Of a stretch of DNA of 64,000 bases, positions 43,993 to 56,392 are shown in pieces (the stretch's first letter is position 1; each line of letters begins with the position of its first letter). The DNA is from Terriglobia bacterium (GTDB lineage: Bacteria > Acidobacteriota > Terriglobia > Terriglobales > Acidobacteriaceae), in contig JAIQGE010000010.1 in NCBI GenBank assembly GCA_020072815.1, forward strand, positions 1-64,000. The letters run 5' to 3'. The notes below the pieces were generated by a model, which did not search any database, was not told the DNA's origin, and saw only the letters and a program-made list of their open reading frames with translations. A program made the position numbers and the translations under genes.

Positions 43993-44550
43993 ATGAAGCG
44001 TGCGGTATCACTCTGGCTCGTGTGCACTTTTTTCTCTGTCTTCTTGCCGGCCCAAGCAACGACGCAGCCTTCCGGGACCGCAGCAACCACCGCCTCGGCT
44101 GCGCAGGACCCCGCGCCTCGCGCCTGGAAGCGTTACCGCTACGAGGCTGACGGGTTTTCCACGGAGTTTCCTGCTGAACCGAAATCAACGCCCAACGACG
44201 ATAAGTCGGGAACGCGCTACTTCACCTCCATCGAGAACGACAACATCGCCTATTTCGCTGAAGTGGCGCAGCTTCCCGCCGATCTCGACAAGACCCCGCA
44301 GGCGATTTTCGAAGACTATGCCAAGGGCTCGGCCGGGGCCACCAAGTCAGAGATCAAGTCTCAGAAACCAATTTCTTTCCATGGAAACACGGGCTCAGAG
44401 TTTTTGTTGGAGAATGACACCATGTTTCTGCGCTTCCGGCTGATTTTGGTGGGGAAGAAACTCTACCAACTGCTGGTGGTGGCGACCAAGGAGCTGATGC
44501 CCGGCGCGGAAGCCGATCGCTTCCTGGACGCCTTCCAACTCATCAAATAG
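43993..44550 (+). CDS. secreted protein of unknown function
   Basis: A 185-residue exported protein. The ATG at 43993 follows a strong TAGGAGG ribosome site and starts a signal peptide (MKRAVSLWLVCTFFSVFLPAQA); the open frame to 43918 is spurious. The mature part has YEADGFSTEFPAEPKS and a compact alpha/beta pattern ending GAEADRFLDAFQLIK, which resembles small acidobacterial periplasmic proteins. No catalytic motif is visible. The next gene begins 20 bp later and may be co-transcribed. Confidence 0.8.
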   Translation: MKRAVSLWLVCTFFSVFLPAQATTQPSGTAATTASAAQDPAPRAWKRYRYEADGFSTEFPAEPKSTPNDDKSGTRYFTSIENDNIAYFAEVAQLPADLDKTPQAIFEDYAKGSAGATKSEIKSQKPISFHGNTGSEFLLENDTMFLRFRLILVGKKLYQLLVVATKELMPGAEADRFLDAFQLIK

Positions 44551-44570
44551 CTGTGACCACAGGAGTGCCT

Positions 44571-44963
44571 ATGCCCGGGGCCTGCACTTGCTCAGAAACC
44601 GGACGCGCGTTTGCGACGGAAGAAGAAGCCCGCGCCAGCGAAGCACGCTTTCGGGAAATCCAGGCGGAGTGCGATGCCGGACGCGTCCCCGAACTTCGCC
44701 CCGGCGACGTGATCTACGTCGAGACCGAGCTCTACCTGGGCCATGGCCGCGATGATTTTCGCGGCGGTCTGGCCGAAGTCCTGGAAATGCGCGCAAACGT
44801 TAGCGCCGGCAAGCCCACGCCATTTGTCTGCATCAAGCAGCAGCCCGATTCCTGGCAGAACTGGGCTTATTTGGCGGCAGAGCAGCAAAAGCTGCGCGCG
44901 GAGTTCGGCAAGAACTGGTCCTATCCCGATCCCGATAATCGCCCGGAATTTAACGACTGGTAA
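44571..44963 (+). CDS. hypothetical cytosolic protein
   Basis: A 130-residue acidic protein that I do not recognise. The ATG at 44571 has AGGAG 5 nt upstream and is preferred over the GTG at 44553. It begins MPGACTCSETG with two nearby cysteines and has a polar helical stretch (TEEEARASEARFREIQAEC). Its last 43 bp overlap the convergent DUF4184 gene. Function unknown. Confidence 0.65.
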   Translation: MPGACTCSETGRAFATEEEARASEARFREIQAECDAGRVPELRPGDVIYVETELYLGHGRDDFRGGLAEVLEMRANVSAGKPTPFVCIKQQPDSWQNWAYLAAEQQKLRAEFGKNWSYPDPDNRPEFNDW

Positions 44964-45721
44964 GTCCGGCGCCTTCTCCACCACCACAGGCTGAACACCA
45001 CCGCTTCCGCAAACATGACGGTAATGATGGCTATGGCAAACCCGCCGACGAACGCCGGGAATCGATCATATTTCACAAACAAAACCCAGCCGTACCCCGA
45101 AGACAGCGCGCAGGCCATCAGGATCATCAAGATGCCTGCCCAGCGCTTGGTCGCCGACGACAAGCTCATGTCAGAGGGCAGCGGTTGCGATGGCGCCTTC
45201 CTGAACCATATCGCGTACCAGACCACCAAGACGGTCATTCCCAGGAGGGTGCTGCCGTGTTGCAGCACGCTGAAGATGGAGCGTCCGAAAAAGATTTGCG
45301 GGAGGACTACGGTCTGCAGGAAGTCGAATCGCTGGACGAACCATCCGCCGCTGTGGGTGAACGAATCCCACAGCAAATGCGTGAGCGTGCCGGCCAGCAT
45401 GGACGCCACAATGAGCAGCAGACGAGGCAGCGGCGTGAACGGGAACGGCCCGGCAAAGGCCATAAGCTTCTCCGCGTGACGCGCCGGCGCCAGGCTGATT
45501 AAAGGCAGCTTCAGGAAGCGATGGAAAATCCACAGGACCAAAAGTCCGGCCGGCAAGCAGAAGAGAAAGACGCCGGGCAGGGAATGGCTGGCTTCGGCGT
45601 CCGGACCCATGTAGATGAAGTAGTGGAAGTCCGGGGCCATGCTGCCCACCACCAGCGCGGAAAGAACCAGCCACTTGCGCAGCGGCAGAACGGCGGCAGG
45701 ATGAGCAAGAGTGAAGGGCAA
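44921..45721 (-). CDS. DUF4184 family membrane protein
   Basis: A 266-residue membrane protein with six or seven helices. The start is set at the TTG at 45721 because it gives [14 protein letters not shown], the conserved opening of DUF4184; the frame is open to 45754 without such a match. Other family features are [14 protein letters not shown] and [16 protein letters not shown], with conserved Asp and His that may form a metal site, as in YdjM/PAP2-like hydrolases. Function unknown. It is divergent from glyQ and overlaps the convergent hypothetical by 43 bp. Confidence 0.8.
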   Translation of the reverse strand: MPFTLAHPAAVLPLRKWLVLSALVVGSMAPDFHYFIYMGPDAEASHSLPGVFLFCLPAGLLVLWIFHRFLKLPLISLAPARHAEKLMAFAGPFPFTPLPRLLLIVASMLAGTLTHLLWDSFTHSGGWFVQRFDFLQTVVLPQIFFGRSIFSVLQHGSTLLGMTVLVVWYAIWFRKAPSQPLPSDMSLSSATKRWAGILMILMACALSSGYGWVLFVKYDRFPAFVGGFAIAIITVMFAEAVVFSLWWWRRRRTYQSLNSGRLSGSG

Positions 45722-45812
45722 AATCGAGTATAGCGTATTACGCCCACGCCGCACTGAGCGCCGCCAGACGCGGGCAAGCGCGCCTTTTCTGATAAATTAT
45801 GTAGTTCAGACC

Positions 45813-46772
45813 ATGTCCAACTCCAGCGTCCCCACATATCAGGAACTGATTCTCAGCCTTCAGCAATTCTGGGCGGAGAGCGGCTGCGTGCTGCAGCAGC
45901 CTTATGACACTGAAGTCGGCGCAGGCACCATGTCCCCGGAGACTTTTCTGCGCGCGCTGGGGCCCAAGCCGTACAAAGTCGCGTACGTGCAGCCTTCGCG
46001 CCGTCCCGCCGACGGCCGTTACGGCGACAATCCCAACCGCCTTTACAAGCACATGCAGATGCAGGTGATCGTGAAGCCTCCGCCGGAGGACGTGCAGGAG
46101 CTGTATCTGCGCTCGCTGGGCAAGCTGGGCATTGATCTGAGCAAGCATGACATCAAGTTTGAGGAAGACAACTGGGAGTCGCCGACCCTGGGCGCATGGG
46201 GCGTGGGCTGGCAGGTGATGCTCGACGGTCTGGAGATCACGCAGTTCACTTACTTCCAGCAGTGCGGCGGCATTGACCTTGACCCCATCTGCGCCGAACT
46301 GACGTACGGACTGGAGCGCATCGCCGCGTTTCTGCAGGACGTGGACAGCATTTACGACATCGTGTGGGCGCGCGATCCCAAGACGGGAGCGGCGGTCACG
46401 TATCGCGATGTGCGCTTTCAAGATGAGTTGCAGCTATCGGTTTACAACTTTGAGGTGGCCGAAGTCGCGAATGCCTGGAAGCACTTGGAGCTGTACGAGA
46501 GCGAGTGCCAGGCACGCATTAATGACTTCAACAAACTTGCAGCGAACAAAGCTGCCACGCAGTCTGAGAAAGACCGCTTTCCGCTGCTCGCCACTTATGA
46601 GCTTTGCTTGAAATGCTCCCATCTGTTCAACATCCTGGACGCCCGCGGCGCCATCTCAGTCACCGAGCGTGTGGGCGTGATCGCCCGCATACGACAACTG
46701 GCAGTCGGCCTGGCCAAAGCATATCTGGCGCAGCAGAGTTCTTCCACACAGCAGAAAGAAGGAGCGGCCTAA
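45813..46772 (+). CDS. glyQ: glycyl-tRNA synthetase alpha subunit
   Basis: A 319-residue alpha subunit of the bacterial-type (alpha2beta2) glycyl-tRNA synthetase, which makes Gly-tRNA. It shows the class II core: [44 protein letters not shown] (motif 2 region), [35 protein letters not shown], and [14 protein letters not shown] (motif 3). The start at 45813 gives [20 protein letters not shown]; the upstream open frame has no support. One base separates its stop from the glyS start. Confidence 0.97.
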   Translation: MSNSSVPTYQELILSLQQFWAESGCVLQQPYDTEVGAGTMSPETFLRALGPKPYKVAYVQPSRRPADGRYGDNPNRLYKHMQMQVIVKPPPEDVQELYLRSLGKLGIDLSKHDIKFEEDNWESPTLGAWGVGWQVMLDGLEITQFTYFQQCGGIDLDPICAELTYGLERIAAFLQDVDSIYDIVWARDPKTGAAVTYRDVRFQDELQLSVYNFEVAEVANAWKHLELYESECQARINDFNKLAANKAATQSEKDRFPLLATYELCLKCSHLFNILDARGAISVTERVGVIARIRQLAVGLAKAYLAQQSSSTQQKEGAA

Positions 46773-46773
46773 G

Positions 46774-49020
46774 ATGCCTGACTTCCTTCTGGAAATTGGT
46801 TGCGAAGAGATTCCCGCGCGCATGTTGGACGCCGCTTGCAAAGAGCTGGCGCAGCGCCTTCTGGGTGCGATGGTCAAAGAATCTCTGCTGCAACAGAGCA
46901 CGCAACCCGCGTACCACAGCGACATGCCTGCGGTCATATTTAGTTCCTTTGCGACGCCCCGCCGCCTTGCCCTGGTATTGCCGGGCGTGCTGGCGTCGCA
47001 ACCGGACGTGACTGAGCAGATCACTGGACCTTCAACCAAGGTTGCATTTAAGGACGGCCATCCAACCCCGGCAGCGGAAGCGTTCGCCAAGAAGGCGGGG
47101 GTTGAAGTTTCCAAGCTGGAAAAGATCACCAACCCGAAAGGCGAGTATCTGGCCGCAACCATCACCAAGAAGGGACGGCCTGCGGCTGAAGTGCTGGCGG
47201 AAGCTCTGCCGAAGGAGATTGCTGCAGTTTATTGGGCCAAGAATATGTACTGGCGCGCGGGCAAGCCGGAACGCTTTGTGCGACCCATCCGCTGGATCGT
47301 CGCGATGCTTGATGGCCAGGTGGTCCCGCTGGAGTTCGGCGGAGTCAAGGCCGGCAATCAGTCTCGCGGCCACCGGATTCTGGGGCCGGCGACGCTTTCC
47401 ATCGCTTCGCCCACCCAATACGTCGAAAGCCTGCGCAACGCCCACGTGATGGCCAGCCCGGCGGAGCGCGAACAGCGCATCCGCAAAGCCCTGGACGCCG
47501 CCGCGCGCACCGTTTCCGGCATACGCTGGCGCGAAGACGCCGCGTTGCTCAGCACCGTTGTCAATCTCACGGAATGGCCTTCGGCGATTCTGGGAAATTT
47601 TGATCAGCAGTATCTTGCGCTGCCGGAAGAAGTTCTGGTGACCGTGATGCGCGACCACCAGAAATACTTCGCCGTGGAAGATGCCTCCGGCAAGCTGGCT
47701 CCGCATTTTCTGGCTGTACTGAACACGGATGGCGACCCCGACGGCCTCATCGCGCATGGTAATGAGCGCGTACTGCGCGCACGCTTCAACGACGCGCGCT
47801 TTTTCTGGGACACCGATCAGAAGACGCCGCTTCGAGATCGCGTGAACCTGCTAAAAGCCGTAACCTTCCAGAAGGATTTGGGCAGCTATTTCGACAAAGC
47901 AGAGCGCATTGTGAATCTGGGAGAGAGGCTGTGTCCCTTGCTGCAGCGGGCTGGATTGAAAGTCGACGCCAGTGCGGTTCAGCAGGCAGCCTGGTTTGCA
48001 AAAACGGACCTGACCGCCGAACTCGTCAAGGAATTCACCGAGCTGCAGGGAATCATCGGCGGACTCTACGCTAAGACACAAAGCCTCCCACAATCCGTCG
48101 CCGACGCCATTTATGACCAGTACAAGCCTGCGTCCATGGAAGATTCCGTCCCTCGGACGTTGGAAGGCGCAGTGCTCTCCATCGCCGACAAGGCTGACTC
48201 CATTGCCGGAATGTTTGCGCTGGGTCTGGTGCCTTCGGGGTCGAAGGATCCATTTGCGTTGCGGAGGCAGGCCAACGGGATTGTGAAGATCCTTGCAGAA
48301 CACAAGTTATCGGTTCGATTGGGAATATTGATAGCTGATTCGCTGGAAGGCTACGAAGACAGTGAAGCCAGAAAAAACTTCAAGTTCCCGAGCCAGATTA
48401 AGGAGATAGGGGAGCGACTAGAAGCCAAGTGGAAGCCGGTGGCACCCAACGTCCGACAGGATCTCGCATCTATCCGGTTCCTGATTTCTCAATTTTTCAG
48501 AGAACGATTGGAATTCTATCTCCGGGATGTCCTTCACTTCAGATATGACGTTGTAAGTGCCGTCGTACAAGGGGCATACGACCGTGGAGACGATGAGGTT
48601 CCGGACCTGATTGAAAGGTCGAAAGCGGTTGCTGAAATTTGTACGTCGACTGAGTTTGAATCTCTATTCATAGCGTTCAAGAGAGTCAAGAATATCATTC
48701 GTCAGGCTCAGGAGAAGGGCTTCGCTATTGCGGAGCTTCAGCCAGAAGAGAAATTTGATTCTGAAGCTGAAGTCGCGATATGGAAGGAGTTCCGGCGCCT
48801 GGCATCTTCCTTTTTGCCGTTGCGAAAGCAGCGAAGATATCTGGATGCGTTTCGGGAATTGGCCAAGGTGAGGGAACCGGTGGACCGTTTCTTCGACTCT
48901 GTCATGGTAATGGTGGATGATTCGGACGTACGGGCAAAACGGCTCGGTCTTCTAAACTACTTGCTCGCTACCTTCAATACAATTGCCGATCTTTCAGAAC
49001 TCGCACCTGAATCCAAATGA
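46774..49020 (+). CDS. glyS: glycyl-tRNA synthetase beta subunit
   Basis: A 748-residue beta subunit carrying tRNA recognition. Conserved segments are LLEIGCEEIPARML at the start, EVLVTVMRDHQKYF, HGNERVLRARFNDARFFWDTD, the HD-like GGLYAK region, and FALRRQANGIVKIL, then a DALR-type anticodon-binding C-terminus (SSFLPLRKQRRYLDAFRELAKVREPVDRFFDSVMVM). The last 720 bp, from about 48290, are markedly lower in GC than the rest of the gene, although the frame and motifs are intact. It forms an operon with glyQ. Confidence 0.96.
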   Translation: MPDFLLEIGCEEIPARMLDAACKELAQRLLGAMVKESLLQQSTQPAYHSDMPAVIFSSFATPRRLALVLPGVLASQPDVTEQITGPSTKVAFKDGHPTPAAEAFAKKAGVEVSKLEKITNPKGEYLAATITKKGRPAAEVLAEALPKEIAAVYWAKNMYWRAGKPERFVRPIRWIVAMLDGQVVPLEFGGVKAGNQSRGHRILGPATLSIASPTQYVESLRNAHVMASPAEREQRIRKALDAAARTVSGIRWREDAALLSTVVNLTEWPSAILGNFDQQYLALPEEVLVTVMRDHQKYFAVEDASGKLAPHFLAVLNTDGDPDGLIAHGNERVLRARFNDARFFWDTDQKTPLRDRVNLLKAVTFQKDLGSYFDKAERIVNLGERLCPLLQRAGLKVDASAVQQAAWFAKTDLTAELVKEFTELQGIIGGLYAKTQSLPQSVADAIYDQYKPASMEDSVPRTLEGAVLSIADKADSIAGMFALGLVPSGSKDPFALRRQANGIVKILAEHKLSVRLGILIADSLEGYEDSEARKNFKFPSQIKEIGERLEAKWKPVAPNVRQDLASIRFLISQFFRERLEFYLRDVLHFRYDVVSAVVQGAYDRGDDEVPDLIERSKAVAEICTSTEFESLFIAFKRVKNIIRQAQEKGFAIAELQPEEKFDSEAEVAIWKEFRRLASSFLPLRKQRRYLDAFRELAKVREPVDRFFDSVMVMVDDSDVRAKRLGLLNYLLATFNTIADLSELAPESK

Positions 49021-49426
49021 ATGGAATTGTCACCTAACCGGTTCGACCGCTGGAGTGGTTCGCACCTGTGCCGCACCTACGGCGCTCAACTTCTTTCTTG
49101 TCGCTTACCCACCCCTCCGGCTTCGCGTGCGCTCGCCTCAGGGTGGGCTAGACTCTTTCGCGCCTACGGCGCTGGGGTCCATCGGTGTCAAACGTTTTCG
49201 GCTTTTCCCGTACTCTTTCGCGCCCTTCCTCGCGTCCTTTGCGGTGAGTCTTCTTTTGGCTGAACGCTAAATGCTGACTGCTGTGCGCTTCCGCTACTGT
49301 GCTCGCCATCACATTCCCTCGCGCTCCCACTCGGGTAGAGTGGAACGTTTGGCCCAATGAGTTTAAGATTGACAGGTTTGGCCTGGGCCACGGCATTCAT
49401 CTTCTGATATCGGAGATAAGGTCCCT
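49021..49426. other. repeat-bearing intergenic stretch
   Basis: No credible gene in 400 bp. The word CCTACGGCGCT occurs at 49077-49087 and again near 49164-49174. CCCACCC and GGGTGGG around 49107-49147 can pair. The 25-bp heptad element copy 3 is at 49259-49283. The last part must carry the ppdK promoter, but I cannot identify it. Confidence 0.5.
49259..49283 (+). repeat. 25-bp heptad element, copy 3
   Basis: Reads GCTGAAC, GCTAAAT, GCTGACT, then GCTG, exactly the (GCTRANY)3-GCTG plan of the other copies. It lies between glyS and ppdK. Confidence 0.7.
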
Positions 49427-52246
<2,820 letters not shown>

Positions 52247-52399
52247 GCGACGCAGTCATTGGTCCTGATGCGCTGAACGTAGCCCGTTCCAGGGGACGAT
52301 TCGGGGATGTGTTGGCATATCAGCACCTCAAAAAGAGCGTCGCTGACCCGCGGAGTAAAGGTATAATCCGCGTAACAAGCTGACGTTGAGGAGTTTTCC

Positions 52400-53041
52400 A
52401 TGCGGATTCCTGCAATGATTTGTCTGGCGACATTGGCCCTGCCTATTGCCGCAATTGCGCAAAAGGCTCCCACCCTTGAGCCCGGCCAGAAGGCTTTTGA
52501 GGCTCAGCGCAGGCGTGAACCCAAGGTGCAGCCGAAACTCCAGACGGCCGAACAAAACAAAGCTGTGGTACGGCAGGTTTTTGACGACCTCTTCACCCGC
52601 GGCCGTTACGATCTCATTGACAAGGTTTACAGCAGAGACTGCGTCGTCCATTACAAGAACCGGCTTTACAAGTTGGAAGAGTCCGTTTCTGAAGGCAAAG
52701 GCTGGCGCTCCGCGGCCCCTGACCTACAGATGATTGCCGAGCAGATGAAGGTGGAAGGCAACTTGGTTGATGTTTCCTGGACCGCAAAGGGAACCCATAC
52801 GGGAAGAGGCAACGGGCTGACGAAGCCCACCGGGAAACACATTCTGGTGCACGGCAACAGCAGGTTTCGCGTGGTCAACGGCAAGATCGCAGAAGTGTGG
52901 AACAACTACGATCGCAATGAAGTCTTCCGCCAACTCGGCGTGTCTCCCACCATGGGGTATTTTTACGAAGAGACTGAAGGCCTGCGCCTGGCTTTGAGCC
53001 GGTTGTTCTACGGCCCGCTCTCCGCGCAGCCACAGCAGTAA
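52400..53041 (+). CDS. secreted SnoaL-like (ester cyclase/NTF2 fold) protein
   Basis: A 213-residue exported protein. A strong TGAGGAG ribosome site is 7 nt before the ATG and a TATAAT hexamer lies at 52362-52367. After the signal peptide (MRIPAMICLATLALPIAAIAQ) and a basic linker, the SnoaL/NTF2-like fold runs from NKAVVRQVFDDLFTRGRYDLIDKVYSRDCVVHY through FRVVNGKIAEVWNNYDR, the diagnostic end of the family. A small-molecule cyclase or binding role is possible; the substrate is unknown. Confidence 0.82.
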   Translation: MRIPAMICLATLALPIAAIAQKAPTLEPGQKAFEAQRRREPKVQPKLQTAEQNKAVVRQVFDDLFTRGRYDLIDKVYSRDCVVHYKNRLYKLEESVSEGKGWRSAAPDLQMIAEQMKVEGNLVDVSWTAKGTHTGRGNGLTKPTGKHILVHGNSRFRVVNGKIAEVWNNYDRNEVFRQLGVSPTMGYFYEETEGLRLALSRLFYGPLSAQPQQ

Positions 53042-53130
53042 CTCTGCCTCCGAATTCCTGCTCCTGGACGCTGCACGACTGGCGGTTCTGCTTTACGTGG
53101 TGATAGTTGCCCGTACCGATTCCTCTCAGT

Positions 53131-53150
53131 CCAGCGTAACGTTACACTGG
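53131..53150. promoter_or_regulatory. 20-bp near-palindrome, probable operator
   Basis: CCAGCGTAAC (53131-53140) and GTTACACTGG (53141-53150) form an inverted repeat with a single mismatched pair, ending 15 bp before the acyltransferase start. Size, symmetry and place resemble a TetR-type operator. No regulator gene lies next to it. Confidence 0.5.
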
Positions 53151-53165
53151 CAATCGTAAAGAGAG

Positions 53166-53984
53166 ATGATCAAGCCTTCCGCCACCGCACCTCGTTCCAA
53201 GATCGAAGACTCCGGCCTGGATAAGGAATACATCCAGGCGTGCGGGCGAACCTGGTTCAAGTTTCTGTTTGAGCGCTATTGGCGGGTTGAAGCCAGAGGA
53301 TTGGAACATGTGCCTCGCGCGGGGCGAGGAATCCTGGTGGGAATGCACCGCGGGTTCATGCCGTGGGACGCCGTAATGGCCCTCCATTTGCTCGTACAGG
53401 AAACAGGACGGTATCCCCGGTTTCTCACGCATCCCGGATTACTGAAGTATCCCCTCATCGCCAATTTCATCACCAAACTGGGCGGAGTCCTGGCCTGCCA
53501 GGAAAGCGCCGATCGGGTCCTGGAAAGCGACGAACTGCTGGGAGTGTTCCCTGAAGGCGTTGAGGGTGCGTTCACGCTCTATCGTCACGCCTATCAGCTT
53601 CAGGGATTCGGGCGCCACAGTTTCGTGAAGATGGCGCTGCGTCACCGCGCCCCGATTATTCCGTTCGTTACCGTGGGGAGCGCTGAGTCGTTGCCCATCT
53701 TTGCCAGGATAAAGTCCCGGCGTTGGACCCGGCTCACGGAATGGCCGTATCTGCCGTTCTCCACGTTTCCGCTGCTGCCGGCGCCGCTGCCATCGAAGTG
53801 GCACATCCGGTTCCTGCCGGCCATTCACTTGGAAGAGCACTATGCCCCGGAAGCCGAGCAGCAGAACTCCCTGGTCAAGACCATCAGCCTTGAAGTTAGG
53901 ACGCGGATGCAGCAGGCGGTGGATGAGATGGTCCGGAGCCGCCGTTCAATTTTCTTTGGGTCAATTTTTTCCAGCAGCACTTAG
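53166..53984 (+). CDS. lysophospholipid acyltransferase family protein (PlsC-like)
   Basis: A 272-residue acyltransferase. The active-site block is MHRGFMPWDAVMAL, where the His-to-Asp distance (H-x6-D) is longer than the canonical H-x4-D, and the glycerophosphate loop is GVFPEGVEG. The family transfers acyl chains from acyl-ACP or acyl-CoA to a glycerol or lysophospholipid at the inner membrane. The variant spacing resembles a branch of acyltransferases annotated near DAGAT/hemolysin-like enzymes, so the acceptor is uncertain. AGAG lies near the ATG and a palindromic site just upstream. Confidence 0.8.
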   Translation: MIKPSATAPRSKIEDSGLDKEYIQACGRTWFKFLFERYWRVEARGLEHVPRAGRGILVGMHRGFMPWDAVMALHLLVQETGRYPRFLTHPGLLKYPLIANFITKLGGVLACQESADRVLESDELLGVFPEGVEGAFTLYRHAYQLQGFGRHSFVKMALRHRAPIIPFVTVGSAESLPIFARIKSRRWTRLTEWPYLPFSTFPLLPAPLPSKWHIRFLPAIHLEEHYAPEAEQQNSLVKTISLEVRTRMQQAVDEMVRSRRSIFFGSIFSSST

Positions 53985-53999
53985 CACTTAGCGTTTAGC
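53975..53999 (-). repeat. 25-bp heptad element, copy 4 (inverted)
   Basis: On the minus strand it reads GCTAAAC, GCTAAGT, GCTAAGT, then GCTG. It overlaps the last codons of the acyltransferase gene and the short gap that follows. Confidence 0.7.
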
Positions 54000-54036
54000 C
54001 TTTGAACGTTAGGTTGGACTTGCCCCTCGTGGCCGC

Positions 54037-54639
54037 TTACTGCACTCTCTGCAGGCGGTCAATCAATTTCTGCGCCAGGTTGTCGTCTGACTCTGACCAC
54101 AACACGCGACCGCTGATGCCGCAGTTCTTCTCCACATCGTTGGTAAAGTTCACCAGCTTCTGCACGTTGGCTTTGATGCGCTTCTCCACCGATTCGGTGA
54201 AGTCAACTTCTTCGTGAAGGAACGGCGTGTCCAGACCGAAGTCAACTTGAATGTGGCCGTTCTGCTGGTAGGTGGATTCCTCGAACTCCGTGCCAAAGGT
54301 GATGAACTTCACGGCTTGGGGCCGCAGCGCCCAGGTGGTGTCCAGGTTGCCTTCCTGCACGGGGAACCACAGGTCCCACATGGCATCCAGTTCGTAGGCG
54401 TTGTCTTCATGCAGGAAGTCGGCGGCCAGGGCCAGGACGCGCTCCGGATCAGAGAGGTGGTCAAAGGCCTGCTGGAAGACGATGGGCTCGTCCCAGGCGA
54501 TGCTGTGAATCGCTAGATGACTGATGCCGGGCCGCTGGGAAGAGAAGGGAAACTGCTTGAGCACGGAGTTGAGACGCGGCAAGATCTCCGGCTCATGAAA
54601 GCTGGGAAACCAAACGCTGAGGTAGAGTCGGTCAGCCAT
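54037..54639 (-). CDS. conserved hypothetical protein
   Basis: A 200-residue acidic cytosolic protein that I cannot assign. Visible traits are an aromatic-rich start (MADRLYLSVWFPSFHEPEILPRL), YELDAMWDLWFP in the middle, and a C-terminal amphipathic stretch (VEKRIKANVQKLVNFTNDVEKN). There is no signal peptide and no membrane helix. The good length, lack of rare codons and clear strand context support a real gene. It is convergent with the acyltransferase gene. Confidence 0.7.
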   Translation of the reverse strand: MADRLYLSVWFPSFHEPEILPRLNSVLKQFPFSSQRPGISHLAIHSIAWDEPIVFQQAFDHLSDPERVLALAADFLHEDNAYELDAMWDLWFPVQEGNLDTTWALRPQAVKFITFGTEFEESTYQQNGHIQVDFGLDTPFLHEEVDFTESVEKRIKANVQKLVNFTNDVEKNCGISGRVLWSESDDNLAQKLIDRLQRVQ

Positions 54640-54702
54640 GGAGAGGTTATTGTAATCTGAGAGGCCAGCGGGGGCGCAGCGGCACGTCGAAATATCCGCC
54701 GG

Positions 54703-56385
54703 TCAGTGCGCGGCAGTGGCCGCGGGCTTCCTGGCTGCTTTCACCCAGCGCCAGATAAAGCCTACAACTACTAGACTCAGCACGATGATGACGGCAATCC
54801 AAAACAGAACTTGCAACGGAGCGATCCTGCTCGCCCAGACTTCAACACTGGAAGGGAAGTAGCGCAGTTCAAAAAATGCCTTTATGCGCTCCGGACTTCT
54901 GGCGCCGCCGGGGCTGTACATGTAGTCGTGAAAGAGCCGGGCGTAGGGCCGGTAAGTGAAATACAGGCACACGCAGCTCGCGAACAGAACAAACGGCCCG
55001 TACTTGCCGGCTCCGTCCATGAAGGCATTGAGCCAACGGCTGGCGCGGAAGCCGAGCCACTGACGGCTAAAGAAGTAGCCAATACCCAGCAGCGTGCCAA
55101 GCATTGACAGGGCCGCGAGCACGCTCGAAATGCTCACCGCAACGCCCAGCGAAGTGATGTGCCCGAAGACTGCTTCCCAAATCCTCCTGGGGTTGGAATA
55201 AATCTCGCGCTCCGCTTGCAGCCTGGCCAGGATTTCTTTGCTGCGAAGTTCCTTCTCCGGGTGGGGCCATCGCTGGTACAGCGCCAGCAGTCTCTTGTGG
55301 GAGTCCGTCAGCGGGCCGCGACTGAACATTGGTTCGAAGCCGCCTTTTGTCTCGCTGTACAAGCGTGCCGAGAATTGCTCGGTGCTTAGATAGAACGCCT
55401 CCGCTTGCTCGGGATGGCCGGCGGCCAGGGCCTGGTCGCCTTGAAGAAGCAGGAGATTTGAATAGAATTTGATGTCTGTCCAGCTGGTCCAATCCTGACG
55501 GAAGATGCCGTTTGCTACCAACAGGGGACTGTGCGTTCCCATACGCAGAAAAGCGTCGCGCTCCAGCCTCATGCGACGATCAAAATAGCTGTCATACTGC
55601 GGCGCGGCGAAAGCCTTTTCCATGGCGGCCAACCATGCCTTGCGGTGCATGAGCTGCTCACCATCCCGGGGCGAAAGGGCCATGGCAAGCGAAGGCGGCC
55701 AGTTACCACCTTCGCCGAGTCTGGTGGTCTGGGCCTCCCAGATGTACGACGTCGCGTTGTCCGGGTCCCATTGTTCAAGCTCCTTGACCCAAATCTCTTG
55801 TTGCTCGTGCGGAATGTGGCCGCGAGTTTCGCTCATGTTTCCGCTCCGCGCCAGCACCACGGTCAGCACCCAAGTGAGCTCTTTATCCTGGGCGACGGCG
55901 CGCTCGGCCAGTTGCGCGGCCTTCTGCACGTTCTTGGTGTGCAACGCGGCAAATGCCAGCGCCGGTGCGTCGTTCTGGCGCTCCGCCGCGGCGGTGATCT
56001 GATCCAGGTTGCTGAGGACGTTCGGGGCCCAAGAGCTCCAGCTTTCCAGCGAAGTCTGAATGCCTTCGCGGAACACCGGCGAAAGCAGCATGGCCAGCGA
56101 CAAAAGCGCCGCCAGGAACGCCATCCTCTGTGTGGGCGACGGGGGATGGATTCCTGGCGGTCCGGCGCTGCGCAGACCGTTTCCGGTGAGCGCGCGCACA
56201 AATGAAGCTTTACTCAAAAACATGCCGCCGCCCAGCGCCCACAGAACCGGGCCCGCTATGCCGTCCACGCAGGGCAGTTCGGCCAGCATGGCATCGCCCC
56301 AGGGCTGCAAGTCCGGCGGGAGGTCGCGGGCAAAGAAGCGCAGGAGGCGTTCTGAGAATCGGGTTGCGGCCACGTGCAGATTCAT
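54703..56385 (-). CDS. membrane protein paired with PadR regulator
   Basis: A 560-residue membrane protein. The N-terminal 35 residues (RFSERLLRFFARDLPPDLQPWGDAML) are a cytosolic prefix. One hydrophobic segment lies near 85-105 (MAFLAALLSLAMLLSPVF). A long helical, possibly TPR-like outside part follows, and four C-terminal helices (SLGVAVSISSVLAALSMLGTLLGIGYFF, YGPFVLFASCVCLYFTY, LFWIAVIIVLSLVVVGFIW). I do not recognise a transport or enzyme motif. It begins 7 bp after the PadR stop, so the pair is one operon, and PadR may control its level. Confidence 0.7.
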   Translation of the reverse strand: MNLHVAATRFSERLLRFFARDLPPDLQPWGDAMLAELPCVDGIAGPVLWALGGGMFLSKASFVRALTGNGLRSAGPPGIHPPSPTQRMAFLAALLSLAMLLSPVFREGIQTSLESWSSWAPNVLSNLDQITAAAERQNDAPALAFAALHTKNVQKAAQLAERAVAQDKELTWVLTVVLARSGNMSETRGHIPHEQQEIWVKELEQWDPDNATSYIWEAQTTRLGEGGNWPPSLAMALSPRDGEQLMHRKAWLAAMEKAFAAPQYDSYFDRRMRLERDAFLRMGTHSPLLVANGIFRQDWTSWTDIKFYSNLLLLQGDQALAAGHPEQAEAFYLSTEQFSARLYSETKGGFEPMFSRGPLTDSHKRLLALYQRWPHPEKELRSKEILARLQAEREIYSNPRRIWEAVFGHITSLGVAVSISSVLAALSMLGTLLGIGYFFSRQWLGFRASRWLNAFMDGAGKYGPFVLFASCVCLYFTYRPYARLFHDYMYSPGGARSPERIKAFFELRYFPSSVEVWASRIAPLQVLFWIAVIIVLSLVVVGFIWRWVKAARKPAATAAH

Positions 56386-56392
56386 AGTCCGT

